Positions 53,833 through 62,467 of a stretch of DNA of 64,000 nucleotides are shown here, one piece after another. The stretch's first letter is position 1. Each line of letters starts with the position of its first letter. The stretch comes from DATFVJ01 sp963820395 (GTDB taxonomy: Bacteria > Actinomycetota > Actinomycetes > Streptosporangiales > Streptosporangiaceae). The stretch spans positions 62,001 through 126,000 of the forward strand of contig CAWGAE010000019.1 of assembly GCA_963820395.1 (NCBI GenBank). Reading direction: 5' to 3'. The notes under the pieces are model-generated. The model was not told the DNA's origin. It saw only the letters and a list, made by a program, of their open reading frames with translations, and searched no databases. Position numbers and translations under genes: made by a program.

Positions 53833-54318
53833 GTGACACCGAAGGACGTGCGCGCCGCGCTCGCGGGGTGGGCCACCGGCGTGACGATCGTCACGATCCG
53901 CGATGGGCGTGACGACGTCGGGACGACCGTGAGCGCGTTCTGCCCGGTCTCCGAGGATCCGCCGCTGGTGGCCATCAGCCTGATGTCGGGCTCGTACCCA
54001 GCCGAGGTGATCGGCAGGCACGGCGCGTTCGCAGTGACGATTCTCGGCGAGCAGCAGCGCGCGCTGGCGGGAAGATTCGCGGCAGCTGGGCGCCCAAGCG
54101 CGAGGCGGCTGCTCGATGATGTGGAGCATGTGCGAGGCAGCCACTGCGGGTCCTTGATCCCCGCATCGGGGGTGGCGGCGATTGAGTGCGAGGCACGGCA
54201 GCGGCTGACGGCAGGCGACCATCTGCTCGTGGTTGCCGAAATCATCGCCGCGGCATACGTCGATGAGCATGCGGCACCGCTCATCCGTTTCCGCGGCCGC
54301 TACCCCGCGCTGCGCTGA
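53833..54318 (+). CDS. Flavin reductase-like FMN-binding protein
   Basis: 161 residues from GTG 53833 (VTPKDVRAALAGWATGVTIVTI), the flavin_reduct / DIM6-NTAB fold. Typical segments: GTTVSAFCPVSEDPPLVAISL, AFAVTILGEQQRALAGRFA, and AIECEARQRLTAGDHLLVVAEI near the end. It most likely reduces FMN/FAD for a two-component monooxygenase, but no partner oxygenase is in the window. Convergent with hutI; only 11 bases separate the two stops. Confidence 0.88.
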   Translation: MTPKDVRAALAGWATGVTIVTIRDGRDDVGTTVSAFCPVSEDPPLVAISLMSGSYPAEVIGRHGAFAVTILGEQQRALAGRFAAAGRPSARRLLDDVEHVRGSHCGSLIPASGVAAIECEARQRLTAGDHLLVVAEIIAAAYVDEHAAPLIRFRGRYPALR

Positions 54319-54329
54319 TTCAGGAATTA

Positions 54330-55568
54330 TCAGCGCAGCGAATCGGGCAGCAGGGAATCGGGGAGGAGCGAATCGGGCCGTGCGTCGATGACGAGCTCGC
54401 CATCCCGCCAGACCGCCGCGACCTGCGGGACGCCCGGCCGGTAGGCCAGGTACACGTGCGACGGGGCGTCGAGCAGCAGGAGATCGGCTCTGGCGCCCGG
54501 GGCCAGATGCCCCACGTCAGTGCGGCGAAGCGCCCGCGCGCCCCCGGCCGTGGCGGCCCAGACCGCCTCCTTCGTCGTCATCCGCAGCTCACGTACCGCG
54601 AGCGAGACGGTGAAGGCCATCGAGGACGTGAAACACGAGCCCGGATTGCAGTCGGTCGCGAGCGCGACGGTGGCGCCCGCGCGCAGCAGCCGCCGCCCGT
54701 CCGGGTATGGCTGGCGGGTGGAGAACTCCACGGCTGGCAGCAGCGTCGCGACGGTACCCGAGGACGCGAGCGCGGCAACGTCCGGGTCGGACAGATAGGT
54801 GCAGTGATCCGCTGACGCGGCCCGGGCCTCGACCGCGACCTGGACGCCGGGTCCGGGCCCGAGCTGGCAGGCGTGCACCCTTGGGATCAGGCCGGCGTGC
54901 CGTCCGGCGGCGAGCACCTTCCGCGCCTCATCCGCGCCGAACGCGCCCCGTTCGCAGAACACGTCGACCCACCTGGAGTGCGGCGCGCATTCGGCGAGCA
55001 TCGGGCCACACACCAGGTCAACGTAGGAATCAATGTCGTCGCCGAACTCCGGTGGCACGACGTGGGCACCGAGATAGGTGACCTCGCGGGTCACCTCGGC
55101 CGCCAGCCGCACGCTGCGCAGTTCCTGCGTGACGTTGAGTCCGTAGCCGGACTTGCACTCGAACGTGGTCGTACCCTGGCGAAGCATCTCGGTGGCCAGC
55201 CGGCGTACGCCCGCCCGCAGTTGCGCGTCGGAGGCGCCGCGGGTTGCCTCGACGGTGCTGGCGATGCCACCCGCCTGGTACGGGTGGCCGACCATCCGGG
55301 CGGCGAACTCGGCGCTGCGGTCACCTGCGAAGACCAGGTGCGCGTGAGAGTCGACGAACCCGGGCAGCACGGCGCGGCCACCAGCGTCGACGACCTCGTC
55401 CGCGGCGGGCGCCTTCGCCGCCGGCCCGCACCACGCCACGTGCGCGTCGTCGATCACGAGCGCGGCACCAGTGAGGGCACCGAACCCCGCGGCACCAGCC
55501 GCGCCGCGGGCCGCGTGCTCGGGGGCGTTGGTGACCAGCTCGGCGATATTCGTGATCAGCGTGCTCAT
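54330..55568 (-). CDS. hutI: Imidazolonepropionase
   Basis: Third step of histidine degradation: hydrolysis of imidazolonepropionate to N-formimidoyl-glutamate. 412 residues from ATG 55568 (MSTLITNIAELVTNAPEH). Amidohydrolase features: metal-binding FVDSHAHLVFAGDRSAEFAARM, ECKSGYGLN, GAHVVPPEF, VDVFCERGAFG, SADHCTYLSD and ATDCNPGSCFTSSM. The C-terminus ends in a short DSLLP repeat (three 15-base copies at 54332-54376), outside the conserved fold. Last gene of the hutU-M20-hutF-hutI group. Confidence 0.94.
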   Translation of the reverse strand: MSTLITNIAELVTNAPEHAARGAAGAAGFGALTGAALVIDDAHVAWCGPAAKAPAADEVVDAGGRAVLPGFVDSHAHLVFAGDRSAEFAARMVGHPYQAGGIASTVEATRGASDAQLRAGVRRLATEMLRQGTTTFECKSGYGLNVTQELRSVRLAAEVTREVTYLGAHVVPPEFGDDIDSYVDLVCGPMLAECAPHSRWVDVFCERGAFGADEARKVLAAGRHAGLIPRVHACQLGPGPGVQVAVEARAASADHCTYLSDPDVAALASSGTVATLLPAVEFSTRQPYPDGRRLLRAGATVALATDCNPGSCFTSSMAFTVSLAVRELRMTTKEAVWAATAGGARALRRTDVGHLAPGARADLLLLDAPSHVYLAYRPGVPQVAAVWRDGELVIDARPDSLLPDSLLPDSLR

Positions 55569-55598
55569 CGGACCTTCTCGGTGAGTGACCGGTAAAGG

Positions 55599-57056
55599 TC
55601 ACGCGTCGGCTGGCCGGCCCGTCACGGCGGCGATCGCCGCCGCCAGTGCGGCGGGAACATCGGTCACCAGCAGGTGCCTACCGTCGCGCACCACGTCGCG
55701 ACCGCTGATCACCACGTTGCGCACGTCGGCCGCCGACCCGGCGAAGATCACCGACTGCAGGGCCGTCGCCGCGACAGTGCCGGCCAGCCGGGGTGAGTCG
55801 AAGCCGATGGTGACCAGATCGGCCCATGCGCCCGGAACGATCTCGCCGGCGTCCGGCCAGCCGAGGCAGGCATGGCCGTCCATGGTCACCGCGCGGGCGA
55901 GCTCATCCGCGCCGAACAGCCCGCGCTCGCGCGTGGCCAGCCGCTCGGTCAGCTCGATGCTGCGCGTCTCCTCGATCGGGTCGATGAACGCGTGGCTGTC
56001 CGTCCCGACGGTGATCCTGCAGCCTGCGGACGCGAGCTCGCGGGCCGGGGGGAACCCGTCCGCGAGATCCCGCTCGGTGGTCGGGCAGAGGCACGCGAAC
56101 GTCTGGGTGCCGCCGAGCAGATCCATGTCGGGCCGGCTCACATGGGTGGCGTGCACCACCGTTGTCCGGGGGCCGAGCACACCGGCGTTGAACAGCAGCT
56201 GCGCCGGCGTGAAATGGTAAGCGGCGAGGCACGCCTCGTTTTCGGCCGACTGCTCGGCCAAATGCACATGCACCGGAGCGCCGTGGCGCTGCGCCAGGGC
56301 CACCACCGGGTGCATTTCGCCCGGTGGTACCGCGCGCACCGAGTGGATCGCCGCCCCGGCCCGCGCGTGCCTGCCCAGCATGCCGCGTGGGTCAGGCGCC
56401 AGCGCCTCCACCCTCGCCGCCCAGCGATGGGCGTCCCCGTCGCCGAACCGTAGCTGGGCTCCGGCCAGCGGCTCCGCCTTGCCGCGAGGCGACAGGCCAC
56501 CGGAAAGATAACAGGTGTCGAGCAACGTAATCCGGATTCCCGCGGCCGCGGCGGCCTGGATGAGCGCGCGGCCCATCGCGTTCGGGTCGGGGTAGGCGCG
56601 GCCGCCGGGCCCGTGATGCACGTAGTGGAACTCGCCCACGCAGCTCACCCCGGCGAGCGCCATCTCCGCGTACACGGCGCGGGCGAGCGCGAGGTAACTG
56701 TCAGGATCCAGCCGCGCCGCCACGTCGTACATACGCTCCCGCCACGTCCAGAACGTGCTGTGGCCAGCCTGCGTGATACCGCGCAGCGCCCGGTGAAACG
56801 CGTGCGAGTGGGCGTTGGCGAAACCGGGCAACGTCAACCCGGGCAGCCGAACGGCATCCGCTGGCGCGTCACCGCCGGGTACCTGCGGGGTGACCGAACT
56901 GAACCGCTCGCCACTGGCCTCGATCAGCACGTCTGCACGCACGCCGAGGCCGGGCAGCCAGGCGAGTTCGGCATGCCAGCACCGACGCTCGCCCTCCTCC
57001 CGTGCGCCCGGGTTCGGTTGTCCGCCCGCTCGCTGGCGCGCCCGGCCGTCGCTCAT
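55599..57056 (-). CDS. hutF: Formimidoylglutamate deiminase
   Basis: Deaminates N-formimidoyl-L-glutamate to N-formyl-L-glutamate, the four-enzyme branch of histidine degradation. 485 residues. Amidohydrolase fold with metal ligands in LPGFANAHSHAFHRALRG, the HutF-typical FWTWRERMY, GEFHYVHHGPGG, VHVHLAEQSAENEACL, HATHVS and CRITVGTDSHAFIDPIEETR. ATG 57056 overlaps the M20 stop (ATGA). An N-terminal 25-residue polar extension precedes the domain. This enzyme means the pathway yields formate and glutamate and needs a deformylase. Confidence 0.93.
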   Translation of the reverse strand: MSDGRARQRAGGQPNPGAREEGERRCWHAELAWLPGLGVRADVLIEASGERFSSVTPQVPGGDAPADAVRLPGLTLPGFANAHSHAFHRALRGITQAGHSTFWTWRERMYDVAARLDPDSYLALARAVYAEMALAGVSCVGEFHYVHHGPGGRAYPDPNAMGRALIQAAAAAGIRITLLDTCYLSGGLSPRGKAEPLAGAQLRFGDGDAHRWAARVEALAPDPRGMLGRHARAGAAIHSVRAVPPGEMHPVVALAQRHGAPVHVHLAEQSAENEACLAAYHFTPAQLLFNAGVLGPRTTVVHATHVSRPDMDLLGGTQTFACLCPTTERDLADGFPPARELASAGCRITVGTDSHAFIDPIEETRSIELTERLATRERGLFGADELARAVTMDGHACLGWPDAGEIVPGAWADLVTIGFDSPRLAGTVAATALQSVIFAGSAADVRNVVISGRDVVRDGRHLLVTDVPAALAAAIAAVTGRPADA

Positions 57057-58312
57057 GCGGCGGCCAGTTCCTCGATCGCGGCGGCGAGCGCCGCCACCCC
57101 GATTTCGCGGTCGGGCCAGGCAACATTCTCCTGCGGCGCGTGCGACACACCGGATGGGTTGCGGACGAACAACATCGCGGTGGGTATCCGGGCGGCGAGC
57201 ACCCCGGCGTCGTGCCCGGGACCTGTCCGCAGCACCGGCGCCTTGATGCCACTTTTCGCGAGCGCACCGGAAAGCCGGGCACGCGAAGCGGGGTCGAACT
57301 CGACCGGCGGTGAGAACGATTCGGGCACCGTGACGACCGTAACGCCGTGATCGGCCGCCACCCGCTCCGCCGTTTCGGTGATCCCATCGACCACGCTACG
57401 CAGGCCGTCTTCATCAGGCGCACGGGCATCAAGCCATGCGCGCACGGCAGACGGGATGGCGTTCACTCCACCGGGCAACACACTCACCTTGCCAAACGTC
57501 GCGAGCGCGCGGTGGCGCCGAGCGACCTGCCTGGCCGCGACCGCGGTCACGGCGAAGGGTAGCATCGGGTCGCGGCGATCGGGCAGCGCTGTGGTGCCCG
57601 CGTGGTCGGCCCGTCCCGCGAAGTCGAAGCACCACCTTCCGTGCGGCCAGATCCCGCTCCCGATGCCGATCACAGCATCCAGGTCTACCAGTTGCCTGCC
57701 CTGCTCGATGTGCAGTTCGACGAACGCAGCCAGCCGGTCGGGCAGCTTGTCATCCGGCCCGAGCAGGTCCGGATCCGCGCCGGCCGCGGCCATCGCCTCC
57801 GCCAGGCTCACCCCGTCCGCGTCACGGAGCCCGCGCGCCGCTTCCGTGGTGATCGCGCCGGTGAGCAGCCTGCTGCCGAGGCAGGCTACGCCGAACCGCG
57901 CGCCCTCCTCCTCGGTGAACGCCGCGACCGCGACCGGGCGCGCGGGTGTGAAACCGCGCCCGCGGAGCGCGTCGACCGCGGCGAAGGCGGACACCACGCC
58001 GAGCGGCCCGTCGAACGCGCCGCCGTCGGGCACCGAGTCCAGGTGACCGCCGGCCACCACCGCGCCCGCACGCGACGCGGCACCCTCGATGCGATCGGCG
58101 CCGGCCCTGCCGGTCTCTGATGCGGTGTCCCACCAGGCCCACAGGTTGCCGTCGCGGTCCTGCTCCGCCGCAAGGCCACCGGCCGCGGCCGCGGTCATGA
58201 ACCAGTCGCGGCAGCTCAGATCCGCTGCGGTCCAGGAGAACCTGCGGTACCCGCAGGTCCCCGGATCACGCCCGATGGGCAGCAGTGCCTCCCACAGCGC
58301 GCGAAGGCTCAC
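57053..58312 (-). CDS. M20 family amidohydrolase (allantoate amidohydrolase-like) in the hut operon
   Basis: 419 residues from GTG 58312 (VSLRALWEALLPIGRDPGTCG), overlapping the hutU stop by four bases. Zinc ligands of the M20/carbamoylase family: VVAGGHLDSVPDGGAFDGPLG, AFTEEEGARFGVACLGSRLL, AFVELHIEQGRQL and SHAPQENVAW; dimerisation part has FAGRADHAGTTALPDRRDP and SVLPGGVNAIPS. By sequence it belongs to allantoate/N-carbamoyl-amino acid hydrolases. Context between hutU and hutF, and no HutG in the cluster, suggests that it removes formyl from N-formylglutamate. That substrate is inference. Confidence 0.88.
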   Translation of the reverse strand: MSLRALWEALLPIGRDPGTCGYRRFSWTAADLSCRDWFMTAAAAGGLAAEQDRDGNLWAWWDTASETGRAGADRIEGAASRAGAVVAGGHLDSVPDGGAFDGPLGVVSAFAAVDALRGRGFTPARPVAVAAFTEEEGARFGVACLGSRLLTGAITTEAARGLRDADGVSLAEAMAAAGADPDLLGPDDKLPDRLAAFVELHIEQGRQLVDLDAVIGIGSGIWPHGRWCFDFAGRADHAGTTALPDRRDPMLPFAVTAVAARQVARRHRALATFGKVSVLPGGVNAIPSAVRAWLDARAPDEDGLRSVVDGITETAERVAADHGVTVVTVPESFSPPVEFDPASRARLSGALAKSGIKAPVLRTGPGHDAGVLAARIPTAMLFVRNPSGVSHAPQENVAWPDREIGVAALAAAIEELAAA

Positions 58313-60009
58313 CGGGTGCCCCGGCCCATCGGCACCTGGCCCATCGGGACCTGTACGCCGCTCGCGGCGGCCACCTCGGCCGCGCGCCCATACCCGGCAT
58401 CCACATGCCTGATCACGCCCGTTGCCGGATCGTTGGTGAGCACGCGCGCCAGCTTGGCGCCAGCGAGAGCGGTGCCGTCCGCGACACACACCTGCCCGGC
58501 GTGGATCGACCTGCCGATGCCGACACCGCCGCCGTGGTGCACGCTCACCCAGGACGCCCCGGACGCGGTATTCACCAGGGCGTTCAGTATCGGCCAGTCG
58601 GCGATCGCATCGGAGCCATCCGCCATGGCCTCGGTCTCACGGTAGGGTGACGCGACCGACCCGCAATCCAGGTGATCACGGCCGAGCACGATGGGCGCGC
58701 TGATGTCGCCGCGGGCGATCATCTCGTTGAACCGCAGCCCGGCCAGGTGCCGCTCGCCGTATCCGAGCCAGCAGATCCGGGCGGGCAGGCCCTGGAAATG
58801 GACCTTCCGGCCGGCCATCTTAATCCAGCGGGACAGCGGCTCGTTGTCCGGGAAAAGTTCGCGGACCGCCCGGTCGGTGGCGGCGATGTCGGCGGGATCG
58901 CCGGACAGGGCCGCCCACCGGAACGGGCCCTTGCCCTCGCAGAACAACGGGCGGATGTAGGCGGGCACGAAGCCGGGGAAGTCGAAGGCCCGGTCATAGC
59001 CCGCAAGCTGGGCCTCGCCCCTGATCGAGTTGCCGTAGTCGAACACCTCGGCGCCCCGGTCCATGAAGCCCACCATCGCCTCGACATGGACCGCCATCGA
59101 TTCGCGTGCGCGCCTGGTGAATCCCGCTGGATCCTCGGCCCGCAGCGCGGGCATGTCCTCGAACGAGACGCCATGGGGCAGGTAGGTCAGTGGGTCGTGG
59201 GCGGAGGTCTGGTCGGTCACGACGTCGATCGGGGCGCCCATCGAAAGCAGCCGCGGCACGACGTCGGCCGCGTTGCCGAGCAGCCCGATGGACAGCGGCC
59301 GCGCCGAGTCACGCGCGCCCGCGGCGCGGCGCACCGCGTCGTCGATGTCGCGGGCCCGCTCGTCGAGGTACCCCTGTTCGATTCGGCGCGTGATCCTGGA
59401 TGGGTCGCAGTCGACGCAGATCGCCGCCCCGCCGTTCATGGTGATCGCGAGCGGCTGCGCTCCCCCCATGCCGCCGAGGCCTGCGGTGAGCGTGACCGTG
59501 CCCGCAAGCGAGCCGCCGAACCGCTTCGCCGCCACCGCCGCGAACGTCTCGTAGGTGCCCTGCAGGATCCCCTGGGTACCGATGTAGATCCAGGAGCCGG
59601 CCGTCATCTGGCCGAACATGGTGAGCCCGAGCGCCTCGAGGCGCCGGAACTCCTCCCAGGTCGCCCACTGCGGCACCAGCAGGGAGTTGGCGATGAGGAC
59701 CCGCGGCGCCCACTCATGGGTACGGACCACGCCGACCGGCTTGCCGGACTGGACGAGCAGCGTCTCGTCGTCACCGAGTTCGCGGAGCGTGGCGACGATC
59801 GCGTCGAACGCGGCCCAGCTACGGGCGGCGCGGCCTGAGCCGCCGTAGACGATCAGCTCGTCCGGATGCTCGGCCACCTCGGGATCGAGGTTGTTCATGA
59901 GCATCCGCATCGCCGCCTCCTGCGGCCAGCCCCGGCAGGTCAGCCCGGTGCCGCGGGGCGCGCGCACCGGGCGCGCTACGTGGGTGGTCCGCACAGGTGT
60001 GCCGGTCAT
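58309..60009 (-). CDS. hutU: Urocanate hydratase
   Basis: NAD-dependent hydration of urocanate, second step of histidine breakdown. 566 residues from ATG 60009 (MTGTPVRTTHVARPVRAPRG). Signature segments: NNLDPEVAEHPDELIVYGGSGRAARSW, LVQSGKPVGVVRTH, GQMTAGSWIYIGTQGI, TLTAGLGGMGGAQPLA, the NAD site CVDCDPSRITRR, and GRDHLDCGSVASPYRET with the conserved cysteine. A longer in-frame start (60075) is not needed. First gene of the operon. The C-terminus has two VPMG repeats. Histidase (hutH) is not in the window. Confidence 0.95.
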   Translation of the reverse strand: MTGTPVRTTHVARPVRAPRGTGLTCRGWPQEAAMRMLMNNLDPEVAEHPDELIVYGGSGRAARSWAAFDAIVATLRELGDDETLLVQSGKPVGVVRTHEWAPRVLIANSLLVPQWATWEEFRRLEALGLTMFGQMTAGSWIYIGTQGILQGTYETFAAVAAKRFGGSLAGTVTLTAGLGGMGGAQPLAITMNGGAAICVDCDPSRITRRIEQGYLDERARDIDDAVRRAAGARDSARPLSIGLLGNAADVVPRLLSMGAPIDVVTDQTSAHDPLTYLPHGVSFEDMPALRAEDPAGFTRRARESMAVHVEAMVGFMDRGAEVFDYGNSIRGEAQLAGYDRAFDFPGFVPAYIRPLFCEGKGPFRWAALSGDPADIAATDRAVRELFPDNEPLSRWIKMAGRKVHFQGLPARICWLGYGERHLAGLRFNEMIARGDISAPIVLGRDHLDCGSVASPYRETEAMADGSDAIADWPILNALVNTASGASWVSVHHGGGVGIGRSIHAGQVCVADGTALAGAKLARVLTNDPATGVIRHVDAGYGRAAEVAAASGVQVPMGQVPMGRGTR

Positions 60010-60153
60010 CGCGGGCTCCTCGTCCAGCGTGTCGGGCCCTGGCGGCGCATGTCCCACCAAGGTCACAACCTCCATTGTCAGCGAAGCCGTCCTCCGGCAG
60101 GATCGGCAGGCGGGCGCGGCGGTCGCAGTGACGCCGTGCTCGCGGCCGCTACC

Positions 60154-61074
60154 TCAGCCCAGGCCGTTTTGGGTGAGCCAGTCCTTGGCGACGGTCGCGT
60201 AGTCGGCCTTGTTCACGCCGATCTCCTTGCCCATCTGCAGCAGGCCGTCGGTGGTCAGCTTCGCGGACACCGCGTTGAGCGCGGCGACGGTCGTGGCGTT
60301 CGCGCCCTTCTTGCACACGAGCGGCGTCACGTTCTGCGCGGCGAAGAGGTTCTTCGGATCCCGCAGCACGACGAACTTGCTGATCAGGATCGACGGGTCG
60401 GTGGTGAACAGGTCCGCCGCCTGCACCTTGTCGCTCCTCAGCGCCGCGACGGTGACCGGCCCGGCCTCGTCGAGCGGCTGGAACTGCTTGAAGGTCAGGC
60501 CGTAGATCTTCTTCAGCCCGGGGACGCCGTCGGGGCGGGTCCTGAACTCGGGCGGGCCGCCGAGCACGAGGTCCTTCGCGTACGGGGCGAGATCGGAGAT
60601 CGACGTCAGGTGGTACTTGGCCGCGGTCGCGGCGGTGACCGCGATCGAGTCCTCGTCCTGCGCGGCCGAGGAGTTCGAGATCCCCACCGAGGACGGCAGC
60701 TTCGCCGCCAGCGCCGCGTTCACCTGAGCCGTGGTCGCCGCGGTGCTGGCCGGGTCCACCGAGGTGGTCAGCAGCGCGCCGTTGTACTCCGGCATCACCG
60801 TGATCGCGCACGAGACCACCTGCGGGTAGTAGACCTCACGGGCGCCGATGTTGAACCTGCGGGTCACCTTGACGCCCTTGGCCTGGAGGGCCCGGGCGTA
60901 GATCTCAGCGAGAAGCTCGTTCTCGGGGAAGTTCGCCGAGCCGACCACGACGGTGCCGCTGGCGGCGCTGCCGCTGGCGAGCGGGTTGGCGGACTTGCTG
61001 TTTCCGCACGCGGCGAGCGTCAGGCCGAGCGCGGCCGCCAGGCCGAGGGCCGCGCCGCTGGTTATCCGGGACAT
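60154..61074 (-). CDS. Osmoprotectant ABC transporter substrate-binding lipoprotein
   Basis: 306 residues with lipoprotein signal MSRITSGAALGLAAALGLTLAAC (lipobox LAAC). The mature domain is OpuAC/ProX type: VVVGSANFPENELLAEIYARALQAKG, AITVMPEYNGALLTTSVD, LTSISDLAPYAKDLVLGGPPEF, and VAALRSDKVQAADLFTTDPS. Ligands of this family are glycine betaine, choline, carnitine or proline betaine; the specific one cannot be read here. Downstream of the two permeases and ATPase on one strand. Confidence 0.9.
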   Translation of the reverse strand: MSRITSGAALGLAAALGLTLAACGNSKSANPLASGSAASGTVVVGSANFPENELLAEIYARALQAKGVKVTRRFNIGAREVYYPQVVSCAITVMPEYNGALLTTSVDPASTAATTAQVNAALAAKLPSSVGISNSSAAQDEDSIAVTAATAAKYHLTSISDLAPYAKDLVLGGPPEFRTRPDGVPGLKKIYGLTFKQFQPLDEAGPVTVAALRSDKVQAADLFTTDPSILISKFVVLRDPKNLFAAQNVTPLVCKKGANATTVAALNAVSAKLTTDGLLQMGKEIGVNKADYATVAKDWLTQNGLG

Positions 61075-61112
61075 AGCAAGAATTCCTTCCTCAGTTCAGT
61101 TGGCAGAGCGGG

Positions 61113-61790
61113 TCAGGATGCTTCGGCCTGCTGGCGGATCCCGGCGGGTACGGCGAGGCGGCGGATGCCGGCGAACACGACCTGAACGGCCAGCGCGAGC
61201 GCGACGACCACTATCGCGCCGCCGGCGACCATGGCGTAGTTGTTCTGGGACAGCCCGTCGATGACGTAGCGGCCAAGGCCACCAAGGCCGATGTACGCGG
61301 CGATCGTGGCGGTCGCCACCACCTGGATCGCGGCGGTACGCAGGCCGAGCAGGATGAGCGGCATCGCCATGGGTATCTCCGCACGCAGCAGGATCTGCCC
61401 CGCGGTCATGCCCATCCCCCGCGCCGCGTCCCTGACGTCCAGACCGACGCCACGGACGCCTTCGTAGGTGTCCACCAGGATCGGCGGGATCGCGAGCACA
61501 ACCAGGGCGACGAGCACCGCTGCCGGGGAGCCGTTGCTGATCAGGAAGGCGAGCACCACCAGGCCGAGCGTCGGCAGCGCCCGGCCCAGGTTGGCCAGGG
61601 TGACGATCACGAGGCTGCCGCGGCCGGTGTGCCCGGTCAGCAGGCCGAGGGGCAGCGCGATCAGGGCCGCCACGGCAACCGCGATGCCGGTGTACTCGAG
61701 ATGCTGGATGAGCCGGGCCGTGATGCCGTCCGGGCCCAGCCACTGCTGCGCCTGTGTCAGCCAGGCCCACGCCGACTGGAACGCATTCAT
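61113..61790 (-). CDS. Osmoprotectant ABC transporter permease
   Basis: 225 residues from ATG 61790 (MNAFQSAWAWLTQAQQWLGPD). Several membrane helices (YTGIAVAVAALIALPLGLL, GAIVVVALALAVQVVFAGI) and the EAA-like loop DAARGMGMTAGQILLRAEIPMAMP that contacts the ATPase. BPD_transp_1 family, OpuCB/OpuCD type. ATGA overlap with the upstream permease. A preceding in-frame start adds 17 residues inside the neighbour. Confidence 0.9.
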   Translation of the reverse strand: MNAFQSAWAWLTQAQQWLGPDGITARLIQHLEYTGIAVAVAALIALPLGLLTGHTGRGSLVIVTLANLGRALPTLGLVVLAFLISNGSPAAVLVALVVLAIPPILVDTYEGVRGVGLDVRDAARGMGMTAGQILLRAEIPMAMPLILLGLRTAAIQVVATATIAAYIGLGGLGRYVIDGLSQNNYAMVAGGAIVVVALALAVQVVFAGIRRLAVPAGIRQQAEAS

Positions 61791-62467
61791 GCGGTCTGTC
61801 CCCGGGTGGACCGCGCAGTCCTCCGGCCGGACCGCAGCCACGGCGTCGCCAGCCAGCGGAGCAGCACGAGCAGCAGGTCAGCGGCGAGCGCGAGGATGAC
61901 GATCAGCCCGATCCCGGCATAGATCTCGGTGGGGAAGCTCCGCTGCTCCCCGTCGGTGAACAGAAACCCGAGCCCCCCGTTTCCGATCAGCTCACCGACG
62001 CTGACCAGGCTGATGCTTGCCACGGTCGCCACCCGCAGCCCCGCGAAAACGACCGGGATGGCGATGGGCAGCTCCACCCGGACCAGCCGCCGCAGCCCGC
62101 CGAAGCCCATCGCACTCGCCGACTGGCGTACCGGCTCTGGCACCGATCGGAGCCCATCGACCACGTTCGGGACCAGCGTCGCGAGCGTATACAGGGTGAG
62201 CGGGATGATCAGGGTAAGGTCACGCGTCGTCCCCACCACCCCGGTGAACGGGATCAGGAAGACGAACAACGCGAGTGACGGGATGGCGTAGATGACGCTC
62301 GTGGCGCTGAGGACCGGCGGGTAGACCCAGCCCCACCGCACCGAGAGGACGCCGAGCGGCACGGCGATGATCAGGCCGAGCACCACCGGGATCATTGCCA
62401 GATAGAGGTTCCTGCCCGCGAGCGACGCGAGCTCCCCGATGTTCCCCGAGACCCAGCCCCAGTCCAT
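61787..62467 (-). CDS. Osmoprotectant ABC transporter permease
   Basis: 226 residues (MDWGWVSGNIGELASLAGRN). Membrane helices LYLAMIPVVLGLIIAVPLGV, VIYAIPSLALFVFLIPFTG and IGLIVILALAADLLLVLLR; coupling loop RQSASAMGFGGLRRLVRVELPIAIP. Second permease of the OpuC/Osm-type system. Its ATG shares one base with the ATPase stop (TGATG), so the genes are coupled. The basic, Arg/Thr-rich C-terminus is short. Confidence 0.9.
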   Translation of the reverse strand: MDWGWVSGNIGELASLAGRNLYLAMIPVVLGLIIAVPLGVLSVRWGWVYPPVLSATSVIYAIPSLALFVFLIPFTGVVGTTRDLTLIIPLTLYTLATLVPNVVDGLRSVPEPVRQSASAMGFGGLRRLVRVELPIAIPVVFAGLRVATVASISLVSVGELIGNGGLGFLFTDGEQRSFPTEIYAGIGLIVILALAADLLLVLLRWLATPWLRSGRRTARSTRGQTA

